From contig JBBDRX010000075.1 of the NCBI GenBank assembly GCA_040905245.1, forward strand, positions 1-5,492: DNA of 5,492 bases. Direction: 5' to 3'. Position numbers and translations under genes: made by a program. This document shows, in pieces, positions 1 to 5,492 of this stretch. The first letter of the stretch is position 1; each line of letters begins with the position of its first letter. Under the pieces are notes generated by a model that worked only from the letters and a program-made list of their open reading frames with translations, was not told the DNA's origin and did not search any database. The DNA comes from JBBDRX01 sp040905245 (GTDB lineage Bacteria > Bacteroidota > Rhodothermia > Balneolales > Balneolaceae).

Positions 1-1
1 C

Positions 2-1498
2 GACCGTGGAGAGCGGGAAGGCATTCTCCGTGTGAAGACGGATGTCTGGGAAGAGCGGACCCTGGAAGAGATCGACAAGCTGGTGATCCGTAATGAGCGA
101 AGTATCTTTGTGGAAGCGCTGGAAGAGGCGGTAGAGGACGCATGGAAACGACTTCTCTATCCTTCCCTGGAGCGGGAACTGCGGTCGGAACTGACCGACC
201 AGGCGGGAGAACATGCGATCGGAATGTTTGCGGAAAACGTGCGAAATTTGCTTTTGCAGCCTCCTCTCGACTCCAAAGTGGTGCTGGGAATCGACCCGGC
301 CTTTCGAACCGGTTGTAAAATTGCGGTTGTGGACCAGACCGGACGGTTTCTCGAAGGAGGTACGGTCTATCCGACTCCACCCCACAATCGGGTGGCAGAA
401 GCGCAGAAAGCGATCGAATCGCTCATCAAAAAATACAAGGTCGATCTGATTGCGATCGGAAACGGAACCGGAAGCCGGGAGACCGAACAGGTGGTGAGTG
501 ACTTGATTGAGTCGTTGCGGAAGAAAGGTGAGGCAGAAGGCCTGTCCTGGCTTATTGTCAACGAGGCCGGCGCGTCGGTCTATTCGGCCTCCGAAGTGGC
601 CCGTGAGGAGTTTCCCGACCTGGAGGCCTCTCAGCGTGGAAACATCTCCATTGCCAGACGGGTACTCGACCCGCTCGCCGAACTTGTGAAGATCGACCCC
701 AAATCGATTGGCGTCGGCCTCTATCAGCACGACGTAAACCAGACAAAGTTGAGCAAGAAACTGGACGATGTGGTCGAAAGCTGCGTGAATCATGTGGGAG
801 TAAACCTCAATTCGGCCAGCGCTTCCCTGTTGAACTATGTGTCCGGACTCGGGCGGCTGATCTCAAAGGAAATTGTTCGCTATCGGGAGCAGATTGGGCA
901 GTTCAGCAGTCGGGAACAGTTGCTGGAGGTTGCCGGCCTGGGCCCATTTCGTTATCAGCAGGCTGCCGGGTTTCTGCGAATTCCCGAGTCGGCCAACCCG
1001 CTGGACAATACCGCGATTCATCCGGAGAGCTATGCGGCGGTCGAGAAACTGTGCAGCGAAATTGGTGTAACCCTGGACGAGATTGCCGGGCAACCGTCAC
1101 TGGTTCGGGATAAGCTGGCCGGACGGAGCCACACGGAACTGGCCGCGGCCATCGGAGTCGGCGAGCCGACCCTGAACCTGATTGTTGAAAACCTGCAGAA
1201 GCCGGGCAGGGACCCTCGTGAGGAGATGCCCGCCCCCATGCTGCGGCAGGACATTCTGAAGCTGGAAGACCTGACCCCGGGGGTGACGCTTCAGGGGACG
1301 GTTCGAAACGTGGTGGATTTTGGCGCGTTTGTAGATATTGGCGTCAAGGTGGACGGCCTGCTACACGTGAGCAAACTTCGCAAGGATGGCCGTCGGGTCG
1401 AGAATGTCCTGGACGAAGTGCGCGTGGGTGATGTGATCGATGTAGAAGTCGAAAACGTCGATGAGAAACGACAGCGAATCTCTTTGAAACGAGTGTAG
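2..1498 (+). CDS. tex: Tex/YhgF-family RNA-binding transcription accessory protein, C-terminal part (5' end outside window)
   Basis: Tex is a cytoplasmic nucleic-acid-binding protein thought to act with the transcription machinery. The frame is open to the left edge: residues DRGEREGILRV precede the first possible GTG at 32 and fit the Tex family, so that GTG is an internal valine and not the start. The visible part is 498 residues, and family members are usually about 770-790, so roughly 270 N-terminal residues (Tex_N helical region) are missing. Domains seen, counted from the first visible residue: a YqgF/RuvX-like RNase H fold at about 93-225, opening with VVLGIDPAFRTGCKIAVVD and containing GNGTGSRE and VNEAGASVYSAS; the hallmark block with VGLYQHDVNQ and VNHVGVNLNSAS at about 236-275; helix-hairpin-helix repeats at about 276-325 (VSGLGRLISKEIV, EVAGLGPFRYQQAAGFLRI); and an S1 RNA-binding domain at about 424-498 (GTVRNVVDFGAFVDIGVKVD). 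The protein stops right after the S1 fold, without the tail that many Tex proteins carry. Identification is secure. Confidence 0.96.
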   Translation, partial: DRGEREGILRVKTDVWEERTLEEIDKLVIRNERSIFVEALEEAVEDAWKRLLYPSLERELRSELTDQAGEHAIGMFAENVRNLLLQPPLDSKVVLGIDPAFRTGCKIAVVDQTGRFLEGGTVYPTPPHNRVAEAQKAIESLIKKYKVDLIAIGNGTGSRETEQVVSDLIESLRKKGEAEGLSWLIVNEAGASVYSASEVAREEFPDLEASQRGNISIARRVLDPLAELVKIDPKSIGVGLYQHDVNQTKLSKKLDDVVESCVNHVGVNLNSASASLLNYVSGLGRLISKEIVRYREQIGQFSSREQLLEVAGLGPFRYQQAAGFLRIPESANPLDNTAIHPESYAAVEKLCSEIGVTLDEIAGQPSLVRDKLAGRSHTELAAAIGVGEPTLNLIVENLQKPGRDPREEMPAPMLRQDILKLEDLTPGVTLQGTVRNVVDFGAFVDIGVKVDGLLHVSKLRKDGRRVENVLDEVRVGDVIDVEVENVDEKRQRISLKRV

Positions 1499-1508
1499 AG
1501 GGAAGGCC

Positions 1509-1518
1509 GAACCGGTTC
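1509..1518. promoter_or_regulatory. Perfect 10-base palindrome in the tex-ppi spacer, possible operator or hairpin arm
   Basis: The bases GAACCGGTTC read the same on both strands and lie 11 bases after the tex stop codon. The right half, GGTTC (1514-1518), is also complementary to GAACC at 1540-1544, so an RNA hairpin with a loop of about 21 bases is an alternative. No run of T follows, so it does not look like an intrinsic terminator. It could be a protein-binding site for ppi control, a weak structure, or chance; no function is claimed. Confidence 0.25.
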
Positions 1519-1569
1519 AACCCTGAATCCGCAGTAAACGAACCGAAACCAATCAACGTGAGCAGAGCA

Positions 1570-2007
1570 ATGAGAAGAGTAGTAATGAGTACCGAAAAGG
1601 GCGATTTGGAGATCGAACTCTATGATGATGACGCCCCCGGAACGGTGGACAATTTTCTGAAACTCTCCCGGGACGGATTTTATGACGGGTTGACATTTCA
1701 TCGGGTGATTCCCGGGTTTGTGATCCAGGGAGGCTGCCCCAAAGGGGACGGAACAGGAGGCCCCGGCTATACGATCGACTGCGAACTGGACGGTGACAAG
1801 CAGGTCCATGATCGCGGTGTTCTTTCGATGGCGCATGCGGGACGCGATACCGGGGGGTCACAGTTTTTTATTTGTCACAACCGCGATAACACAGCTCATT
1901 TGGACGGCAATCATACGGTGTTCGGAAAGGTTGTCTCCGGACTGGACCTGATCGACGAGATTGAACAGGGCGACCGTATCGACTCGGTTTCTGTGGAAGA
2001 GGAGTAG
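1570..2007 (+). CDS. ppiB: Cyclophilin-type peptidyl-prolyl cis-trans isomerase (cytoplasmic PpiB-like)
   Basis: The enzyme catalyses cis-trans isomerisation of peptide bonds before proline and so assists protein folding. The 145-residue product is a single cyclophilin domain of normal bacterial size. Visible landmarks are TFHRVIPGFVIQGG, with the catalytic arginine at 45, Phe50 and Gln53; GDGTGGPGY after it; LSMAHAGRDTGGSQFFI, with the substrate-pocket Phe at 99/100; and TVFGKVVSG near 116-124. The position equal to the tryptophan of human CypA that contacts cyclosporin is His here (HLDGNHTVFG), so poor cyclosporin binding would be expected. There is no signal peptide or membrane segment, which indicates the cytoplasm. 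Three in-frame starts exist: GTG 1558, ATG 1570 and ATG 1585. ATG 1570 gives the usual short lead (MRRVVMSTEKG) before the first beta strand. ATG 1585 has a purine-rich stretch (GAGAAGAG) just upstream but would clip that strand. The gene follows tex by 71 bases on the same strand and may share its transcript. The symbol is by family similarity only. Confidence 0.93.
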   Translation: MRRVVMSTEKGDLEIELYDDDAPGTVDNFLKLSRDGFYDGLTFHRVIPGFVIQGGCPKGDGTGGPGYTIDCELDGDKQVHDRGVLSMAHAGRDTGGSQFFICHNRDNTAHLDGNHTVFGKVVSGLDLIDEIEQGDRIDSVSVEEE

Positions 2008-2010
2008 GTA

Positions 2011-2112
2011 TAAGCCAACGGTTGGTTGGAACGGCCGGAGGCGAAACCAGCCTGATACGGAGATGGCGGCCTCTGTTCAGGGCCAGCCGGTAGAAGCGGG
2101 GTGGATTCGTTC
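2011..2112 (+). ncRNA. Structured intergenic RNA element resembling HEARO/omega-RNA scaffold, no nuclease gene attached
   Basis: The spacer between ppi and the GntR gene folds into a nested structure on the plus strand. Hairpin one pairs CCAAC 2015-2019 with GTTGG 2025-2029 around a 5-base loop. A second, multi-step stem pairs GCCGG 2034-2038 with CCGGT 2087-2091 (one G-U pair), GGC 2040-2042 with GCC 2082-2084, CCTGA 2051-2055 with TCAGG 2077-2081, and CGGAG 2058-2062 with CTCTG 2071-2075 (one G-U pair), closing on the loop ATGGCGGC. Unpaired GAAACCAG (2043-2050) sits on one side, and a GAAGC segment follows the stem. I recognise this layout and wording (GCCAACGGTTGGTTGG, then GGCGAAACCAGCCTGATACG, then GTTCAGG) as like the conserved scaffold of HEARO RNA, now known as the guide RNA of IscB/IsrB nucleases. 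That match is from memory. In those elements the RNA normally lies just upstream of the nuclease gene, but here the next gene is a GntR regulator. Both ends are approximate. It could instead be another repeated structured RNA or a ppi transcript end. Confidence 0.5.
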
Positions 2113-2143
2113 AAGTCGGCCGTAACTCGTACCTTGTCCGGGC

Positions 2144-3037
2144 ATGCAGCATTCGGCAAAACATATCGCGGACCGGATCCGGTTGATGATCACCACAAAA
2201 CAGTTTCAGGTGGGCGAGCTGTTGCCGTCTACGCGGGATCTGGGCCGTCAACTGGAAGCGAGCTTCCATACCGTCCGGAAGGCGTATCACCTGTTGGCCG
2301 AGGAGGGATTGACCCGGAGCGAGCAGGGGCGTGGCTTTGTTGTCATCCGGCAGAATACGAACCTGGACAAGTCCCAGCGCCTGGAGACCGGCGCCGAACG
2401 GATGAGAGCGCTTCTGGAAGAGCTGATCGGGTATGGGCTGGACGAACTCGAGATTGAGGCTCTTTTTGAAGAGCAGATCAACTATATGGAGTGGCCCGAT
2501 CGGATTCAGAGTTCGGCGGCTGTTGGGGAAACCGAAGAGCTGGGCGGCATGCTGGCAGAAGCCATCCGGGATCAAATCGGTGTACGGAGCCGGGTATTGA
2601 AGGCGGGGAACTTCAGCGAGACAGCCAATTACGATGCCCTGTTTGTTCCGATTCATCTGATCTCTACCTACCGGAGCCTGCTGGACAGTCATCGGATCCT
2701 TCCGGTCAGTTATACGTTCGATCCGGATCTGCTGCTGACGATCATTGATCGGGTGGCGCTCGAAACTATCGGCCTGGTAACGTCGCAGGACGACTCCATT
2801 CCGAAACTGATAAATGATCTGAAAACAGCGACCCGCTACGAGGGCTCGTTCGTTGCCGGCGCGACATACGGCCGCTCCCTTCCGCTGTTTGTCCGTTCGG
2901 CGGATCTGATTCTCTATACGGATGCGAGTGCCAAACTGGTGGAACAGAAAGTCCCGGAGAAGCGACGGCTGAAACTCTCGTATATTATTTCGGAAAAGAG
3001 CGCCGAAACCATTCGGGCCGAGTTGTGGGATCAGTAG
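2144..3037 (+). CDS. GntR-type winged-helix transcriptional regulator with an unusual alpha/beta effector domain
   Basis: This is probably a DNA-binding, ligand-responsive regulator; its ligand and targets are unknown. The 297-residue protein starts with a GntR winged helix-turn-helix at about 5-68: HIADRIRLMI, then GELLPSTRDLGRQLEASFHT, then VRKAYHLLAEEGL and the wing SEQGRGFVV. A charged helical linker follows at about 76-116. The rest (about 120-297) is a predicted alpha/beta domain with strand-like segments such as YDALFVPIHL, IGLVTSQDD and ADLILYT. It lacks the features expected of FCD or UTRA effector domains and of a MocR aminotransferase domain. It may be a Rossmann- or periplasmic-binding-protein-like sensor, but that is inference from secondary-structure pattern. 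ATG 2144 is the first start codon after an in-frame TAA at 2123, so the start is well bounded, although no Shine-Dalgarno sequence is visible. The stop codon ends directly at the assembly gap, so the downstream relation to the helicase is hidden. Confidence 0.88.
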   Translation: MQHSAKHIADRIRLMITTKQFQVGELLPSTRDLGRQLEASFHTVRKAYHLLAEEGLTRSEQGRGFVVIRQNTNLDKSQRLETGAERMRALLEELIGYGLDELEIEALFEEQINYMEWPDRIQSSAAVGETEELGGMLAEAIRDQIGVRSRVLKAGNFSETANYDALFVPIHLISTYRSLLDSHRILPVSYTFDPDLLLTIIDRVALETIGLVTSQDDSIPKLINDLKTATRYEGSFVAGATYGRSLPLFVRSADLILYTDASAKLVEQKVPEKRRLKLSYIISEKSAETIRAELWDQ

Positions 3038-3137
3038 NNNNNNNNNNNNNNNNNNNNNNNNNNNNNNNNNNNNNNNNNNNNNNNNNNNNNNNNNNNNNNN
3101 NNNNNNNNNNNNNNNNNNNNNNNNNNNNNNNNNNNNN
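3038..3137. other. Assembly gap (100 N), true length unknown
   Basis: The run is exactly 100 N, the conventional placeholder for a scaffold join of unknown size. It begins at the base after the GntR stop codon and ends 37 bases before the first ATG of the helicase. Any promoter, terminator, small gene or N-terminal extension of the helicase in this interval is invisible, and any reading frame drawn across it is arbitrary. Confidence 0.98.
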
Positions 3138-3174
3138 GGCTCATAACAGTATATATGAAGCAACACAGAGTCAG

Positions 3175-5154
3175 ATGGAGATAGAGGAGCGCATAGAGAC
3201 GTTGTTTGAAGAGGCGATTCGGGCGTTGGAGTCAGAGATCGAAGCCGTGCAGAAATTCCCATCGTCGGACATTCTCTACAATGGAGCGTTTGAACCGTCA
3301 ACGGCCGAAGGAAAACAGGCGGACTACCGGTTTCCGACGCATCACCTCTCGATCCGGTATGCCGAAAAGATCCGGGGCACGAACGGCAAAAGGGAGTGGG
3401 AGTTGACGCCGGTCAGTTATGACAAGGAGGAGATCATCCTGCGGTTTCCTGAAAAGGTGGACGAGACTATCCCGGAACTGGAGGTCGAGTGGGAGAACGA
3501 CTTTGTTCTGCAACGGATTCTACGGGAACTGGAACGGCTGCAATCGACCGGGGAGAAAACCTGGCAGCGGATCGCCCAGTTGTTTGAACCGGATCCGGAG
3601 CCGCTACCCGGGCCGGAAACAGTTCTGGACGACGGCCGGCGAAATGTGTCGCAACAAGAGGCGATTCGGAAATCCATGGCTCGCCGTACCCTGTTTATCT
3701 GGGGCCCGCCGGGAACCGGGAAGACCGCCACTCTGGGATATGTCATTGCCAACTACCTCCGGCAGCGAAAGAAGGTCTTGTTCGCCTCGAACACCAATCG
3801 GGCGGTGGATGTCGGGCTGCTCAGCACGCTGGAAGCGATGGAACAGATCGGCCTTCAGATGGACGAGAACCGGTTGACTCGTTTCGGCGAACCGGCGCTG
3901 GAAGAGCCACAAGTGGCAGAATTGCAGTTCGACGAACAGATGGAGTCGCTTCAACAGAAGAAGCGGGGCGAGGCCAACGAGTGGATCCATCTGCTTTCCC
4001 GGGAGAGCGAAGTCAAGGAATTGGTGAAAAAGGCGCTCGAAAACGGTGACTCCCCCTCGGCCAAACACGAGATGGAATTGGAGCTGATCGGCGAGAAGGT
4101 GAAGAAGCTGGGTGGCCGGGAAGCCCTGGAAGCTAAAATCGAGGAGAGTCTGGCGGTCAATGAGCGGGCCGAACTGGCCAAGCGGCATCTGGTGGCCACG
4201 ACTCTGGCCAAAGTCTGCACTTCGGAGCTCTTCTACAATATGGAGTTCGATGCGGTGGTGATCGATGAGGGATCCATGGCGAGTTTGCCCTATCTGATGG
4301 TGCTGGCGTCCCGCGCCCGCTGGCACCGGGTGATTGTAGGAGACCCGATGCAGCTGCCTCCGATATCGGTGACCGACGACAAAAAAGCGAGCCGGTTTCT
4401 GGAGAAGGATATCTTCACAACCGTTTCCGGGACCGACTCTCCCGAAGGCCTCTTTGCCTGGCACGATGAAAATCCGGAGATCACCTCCTTTTTTGATACC
4501 CAGTACCGGATGAAGCCGACACTCGCCGAGCTGATCAGCTCGGTCTTTTACGAAGGCCGGCTAAAGAGTGCTCCGGAAGGGGACGGGTTGAACCAGAACG
4601 GATCCGGCATGTTTCCGGCCCGGGACATGAAACTGCCGGACCGGGCCTGTCACCTGATTGACAGTTCGAAGTACCATCCGGTGTTGACGCAGGAGACGGG
4701 AGATCGGGGATTCAAGCCGGTCAATGAAGTGCATCAGCAGATCATCGAACGGCTCATTGGCAATATGTTGGGCAAAGGCATCCGGCCGGAGGAGATCGGG
4801 GTCATGGTGCCCTTCCGGAGCTCGGTCTATTCCCTGCGAAAACGTCTGTGGGAGGCCTCGATCCGGGATGTGGAGATTGGGACGATCCACACCTTTCAGG
4901 GGCGGGAAAAGCCCTATATCATTTTTGATACGGTGATGAGCGGTGAACGACAGGGCGGGGGGACGCGTCACTATTCGGTCCGTCCGCTGGACGAGGAGAA
5001 GAACGGCCTCAGCGTGCCCCGGCTGCTCAATGTGGCGTTTTCCAGAAGCCAGAAAGAGTTGATGGTACTGGCCGATATGGGGCATATCCGCCAGGTCTAT
5101 GGAGAGAAGTTTCTGGGGCGGTTGTTGTCCCGGATGGAGGGTCTGAAGGCTTGA
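3175..5154 (+). CDS. Superfamily 1 UPF1-like DNA/RNA helicase (AAA_11/AAA_12 type)
   Basis: This is an ATP-driven nucleic-acid helicase or translocase; family relatives move 5'-3' on RNA or DNA. The product is 659 residues from ATG 3175. Helicase motifs in order: Q-motif-like NVSQQEAI at 157-164; Walker A GPPGTGKT at 177-184; motif Ia near 202-213 (FASNTNRAVDV); a long charged, coiled-coil-like insertion at about 240-340; the lead HLVATTLAKV; motif II DEGS at 364-367; motif III GDPMQLPP at 389-396; QYRMKPTL at 443-450; motif V GTIHTFQGRE at 569-578; and motif VI NVAFSRSQ at 619-626 with the arginine finger candidate Arg624. About 150 N-terminal residues show no recognised domain and may form an accessory barrel. 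No nuclease, zinc-finger or membrane segment is seen. The frame stays open from the gap to 3175, so the start may lie further upstream in unseen sequence; the AT-richer 37 bases before 3175 favour a non-coding leader. Motif II has Gly where Ala is usual. The cellular role cannot be inferred from these neighbours. Confidence 0.9.
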   Translation: MEIEERIETLFEEAIRALESEIEAVQKFPSSDILYNGAFEPSTAEGKQADYRFPTHHLSIRYAEKIRGTNGKREWELTPVSYDKEEIILRFPEKVDETIPELEVEWENDFVLQRILRELERLQSTGEKTWQRIAQLFEPDPEPLPGPETVLDDGRRNVSQQEAIRKSMARRTLFIWGPPGTGKTATLGYVIANYLRQRKKVLFASNTNRAVDVGLLSTLEAMEQIGLQMDENRLTRFGEPALEEPQVAELQFDEQMESLQQKKRGEANEWIHLLSRESEVKELVKKALENGDSPSAKHEMELELIGEKVKKLGGREALEAKIEESLAVNERAELAKRHLVATTLAKVCTSELFYNMEFDAVVIDEGSMASLPYLMVLASRARWHRVIVGDPMQLPPISVTDDKKASRFLEKDIFTTVSGTDSPEGLFAWHDENPEITSFFDTQYRMKPTLAELISSVFYEGRLKSAPEGDGLNQNGSGMFPARDMKLPDRACHLIDSSKYHPVLTQETGDRGFKPVNEVHQQIIERLIGNMLGKGIRPEEIGVMVPFRSSVYSLRKRLWEASIRDVEIGTIHTFQGREKPYIIFDTVMSGERQGGGTRHYSVRPLDEEKNGLSVPRLLNVAFSRSQKELMVLADMGHIRQVYGEKFLGRLLSRMEGLKA

Positions 5155-5239
5155 GTCGAGGATCTCAAAACGTGATATGAATGAATTGGTGAGCGAGAGA
5201 GATTGAGAGCGTGAGTTGGATAGATGGCGTAAGCCGGGC

Positions 5240-5492
5240 CTACTCGAACGCTCCGTTTCGAAGACGTTCAATGAGTCGTTTTTCATTCACCCGTTTCCAT
5301 GGAGAAAGCTTGGCCGGGTCGAGGGACGCGACCGTCATCTCCCGTTTACCCAGAGCTCCTTTCGCTCGTGCGACATACCACCCCTCGGCCGCCATGGCCG
5401 CTCGTGCCGATGAAGCGGCACCGTACGTGGCCAGTAGTGCGTCAGGGGCCGACCATCCGGCCAGTTTTCGGAACACGTCCTCGTTCCACAAC
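5240..5492 (-). CDS. mnmD: MnmD-type tRNA 5-methylaminomethyl-2-thiouridine methyltransferase, C-terminal fragment (5' end outside window)
   Basis: The family uses S-adenosylmethionine to methylate the aminomethyl group on wobble uridine 34 of certain tRNAs, completing mnm5(s2)U; in many bacteria this domain is the N-terminal half of MnmC. Only the last 83 residues are visible and the frame runs off the right edge. The apparent start TTG at 5491 is read as an internal leucine, because LWNEDVFRKLAGWSAPDALL matches the family's typical ELW-x-x-x-(V/I)F...L region after the NPELW-type motif. The fold then continues with ATYGAASSARAAMAAEGW (strand, then helix) and the characteristic KREM tetrad in GALGKREMTVA. 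A tail of about 27 charged residues ends the protein. The stop after this domain argues for stand-alone MnmD and against a fused MnmC oxidase. The gene converges on the helicase with 85 bases between stop codons, in which I see no clear stem-loop terminator. The SAM-binding motifs lie outside the window, so the call rests on the C-terminal pattern. Confidence 0.72.
   Translation of the reverse strand, partial: LWNEDVFRKLAGWSAPDALLATYGAASSARAAMAAEGWYVARAKGALGKREMTVASLDPAKLSPWKRVNEKRLIERLRNGAFE

Noticed and set aside
1291..1836. 181-residue minus-strand open frame across the tex-ppi junction
   Set aside because: It overlaps two well-identified plus-strand genes and its Ser/Arg/Thr-rich sequence resembles no family.
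2011..2112. Group II intron or retron RNA as the identity of the structured spacer
   Set aside because: No domain V-like hairpin and no reverse transcriptase gene is seen, and the element is far too short for an intron.
1911..2159. 82-residue minus-strand open frame over the ppi end and the structured spacer
   Set aside because: Its middle simply translates the complement of the structured RNA. Similar-looking hypothetical proteins could exist wherever that RNA is repeated, but this supports a conserved RNA more than a protein.
3025..3174. Helicase start at GTG 3025, before the gap
   Set aside because: This start lies within the end of the GntR coding sequence and is linked to the helicase only through 100 N whose length and frame are unknown.
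2111..3301. Long minus-strand open frame across the assembly gap
   Set aside because: It is antisense to the well-supported GntR gene and helicase 5' region and is continuous only because N does not create stop codons.
3604..4464. 286-residue minus-strand open frame opposite the helicase
   Set aside because: The composition is an antisense shadow of the helicase codons, it has no recognisable domain, and the plus strand carries all helicase motifs here.
2144..5154. Regulator plus helicase as a phage-defence cassette
   Set aside because: There is no nuclease, protease, methyltransferase or other effector partner beside the helicase, and the intervening gap prevents any operon claim.
5155..5239. 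Intrinsic terminator between helicase and mnmD
   Set aside because: The spacer is purine-rich with short GAG repeats (GAGCGAGAGAGATTGAGAGC) but has no convincing stem followed by a T run in either direction.

Overview
The window is a piece of a bacterial chromosome, moderately GC-rich by eye and densely coding. It carries three complete genes or near-complete genes on the plus strand (a cyclophilin, a GntR-type regulator and a UPF1-like helicase) and one partial gene at each edge. A run of exactly 100 N at 3038-3137 marks a scaffold join, so this is a draft or metagenome assembly. No gene is diagnostic of a phylum. A stand-alone MnmD-type methyltransferase, genes with no clear Shine-Dalgarno sequence and the style of the GntR and cyclophilin proteins would fit the Bacteroidota/Balneolota/Rhodothermota side of Bacteria. 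That is a weak inference from general familiarity, not a result.

Layout from left to right: the C-terminal two thirds of tex, an RNA-binding transcription accessory protein (2-1498, 5' end outside the window); a 71-base spacer with a perfect 10-base palindrome; ppi, a small cytoplasmic cyclophilin (1570-2007); a 136-base spacer that holds a compact, strongly foldable element (about 2011-2112) resembling the scaffold of HEARO/omega RNA, the guide-RNA partner of IscB-type nucleases, but with no nuclease gene beside it; a GntR-type regulator with a non-standard effector domain (2144-3037); the assembly gap; a superfamily 1 helicase of the UPF1/AAA_11-AAA_12 type (3175-5154); and, convergent on the minus strand, the C-terminal end of an MnmD-type tRNA wobble-uridine methyltransferase (5240-5492, 5' end outside the window).

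The protein genes look like housekeeping functions around RNA: Tex (RNA binding and transcription), cyclophilin (protein folding), helicase (RNA or DNA remodelling) and tRNA modification. tex and ppi could be co-transcribed, but nothing proves that these genes form one pathway. Whether the GntR protein controls the helicase cannot be judged because the gap lies exactly where the control region would be. The most interesting item is the structured intergenic element between ppi and the regulator. The fold can be read directly from the bases, while the HEARO/omega-RNA identity is a recognition from memory that needs a covariance-model search. I found no CRISPR array, transposase, tRNA, rRNA or multi-gene defence cassette.
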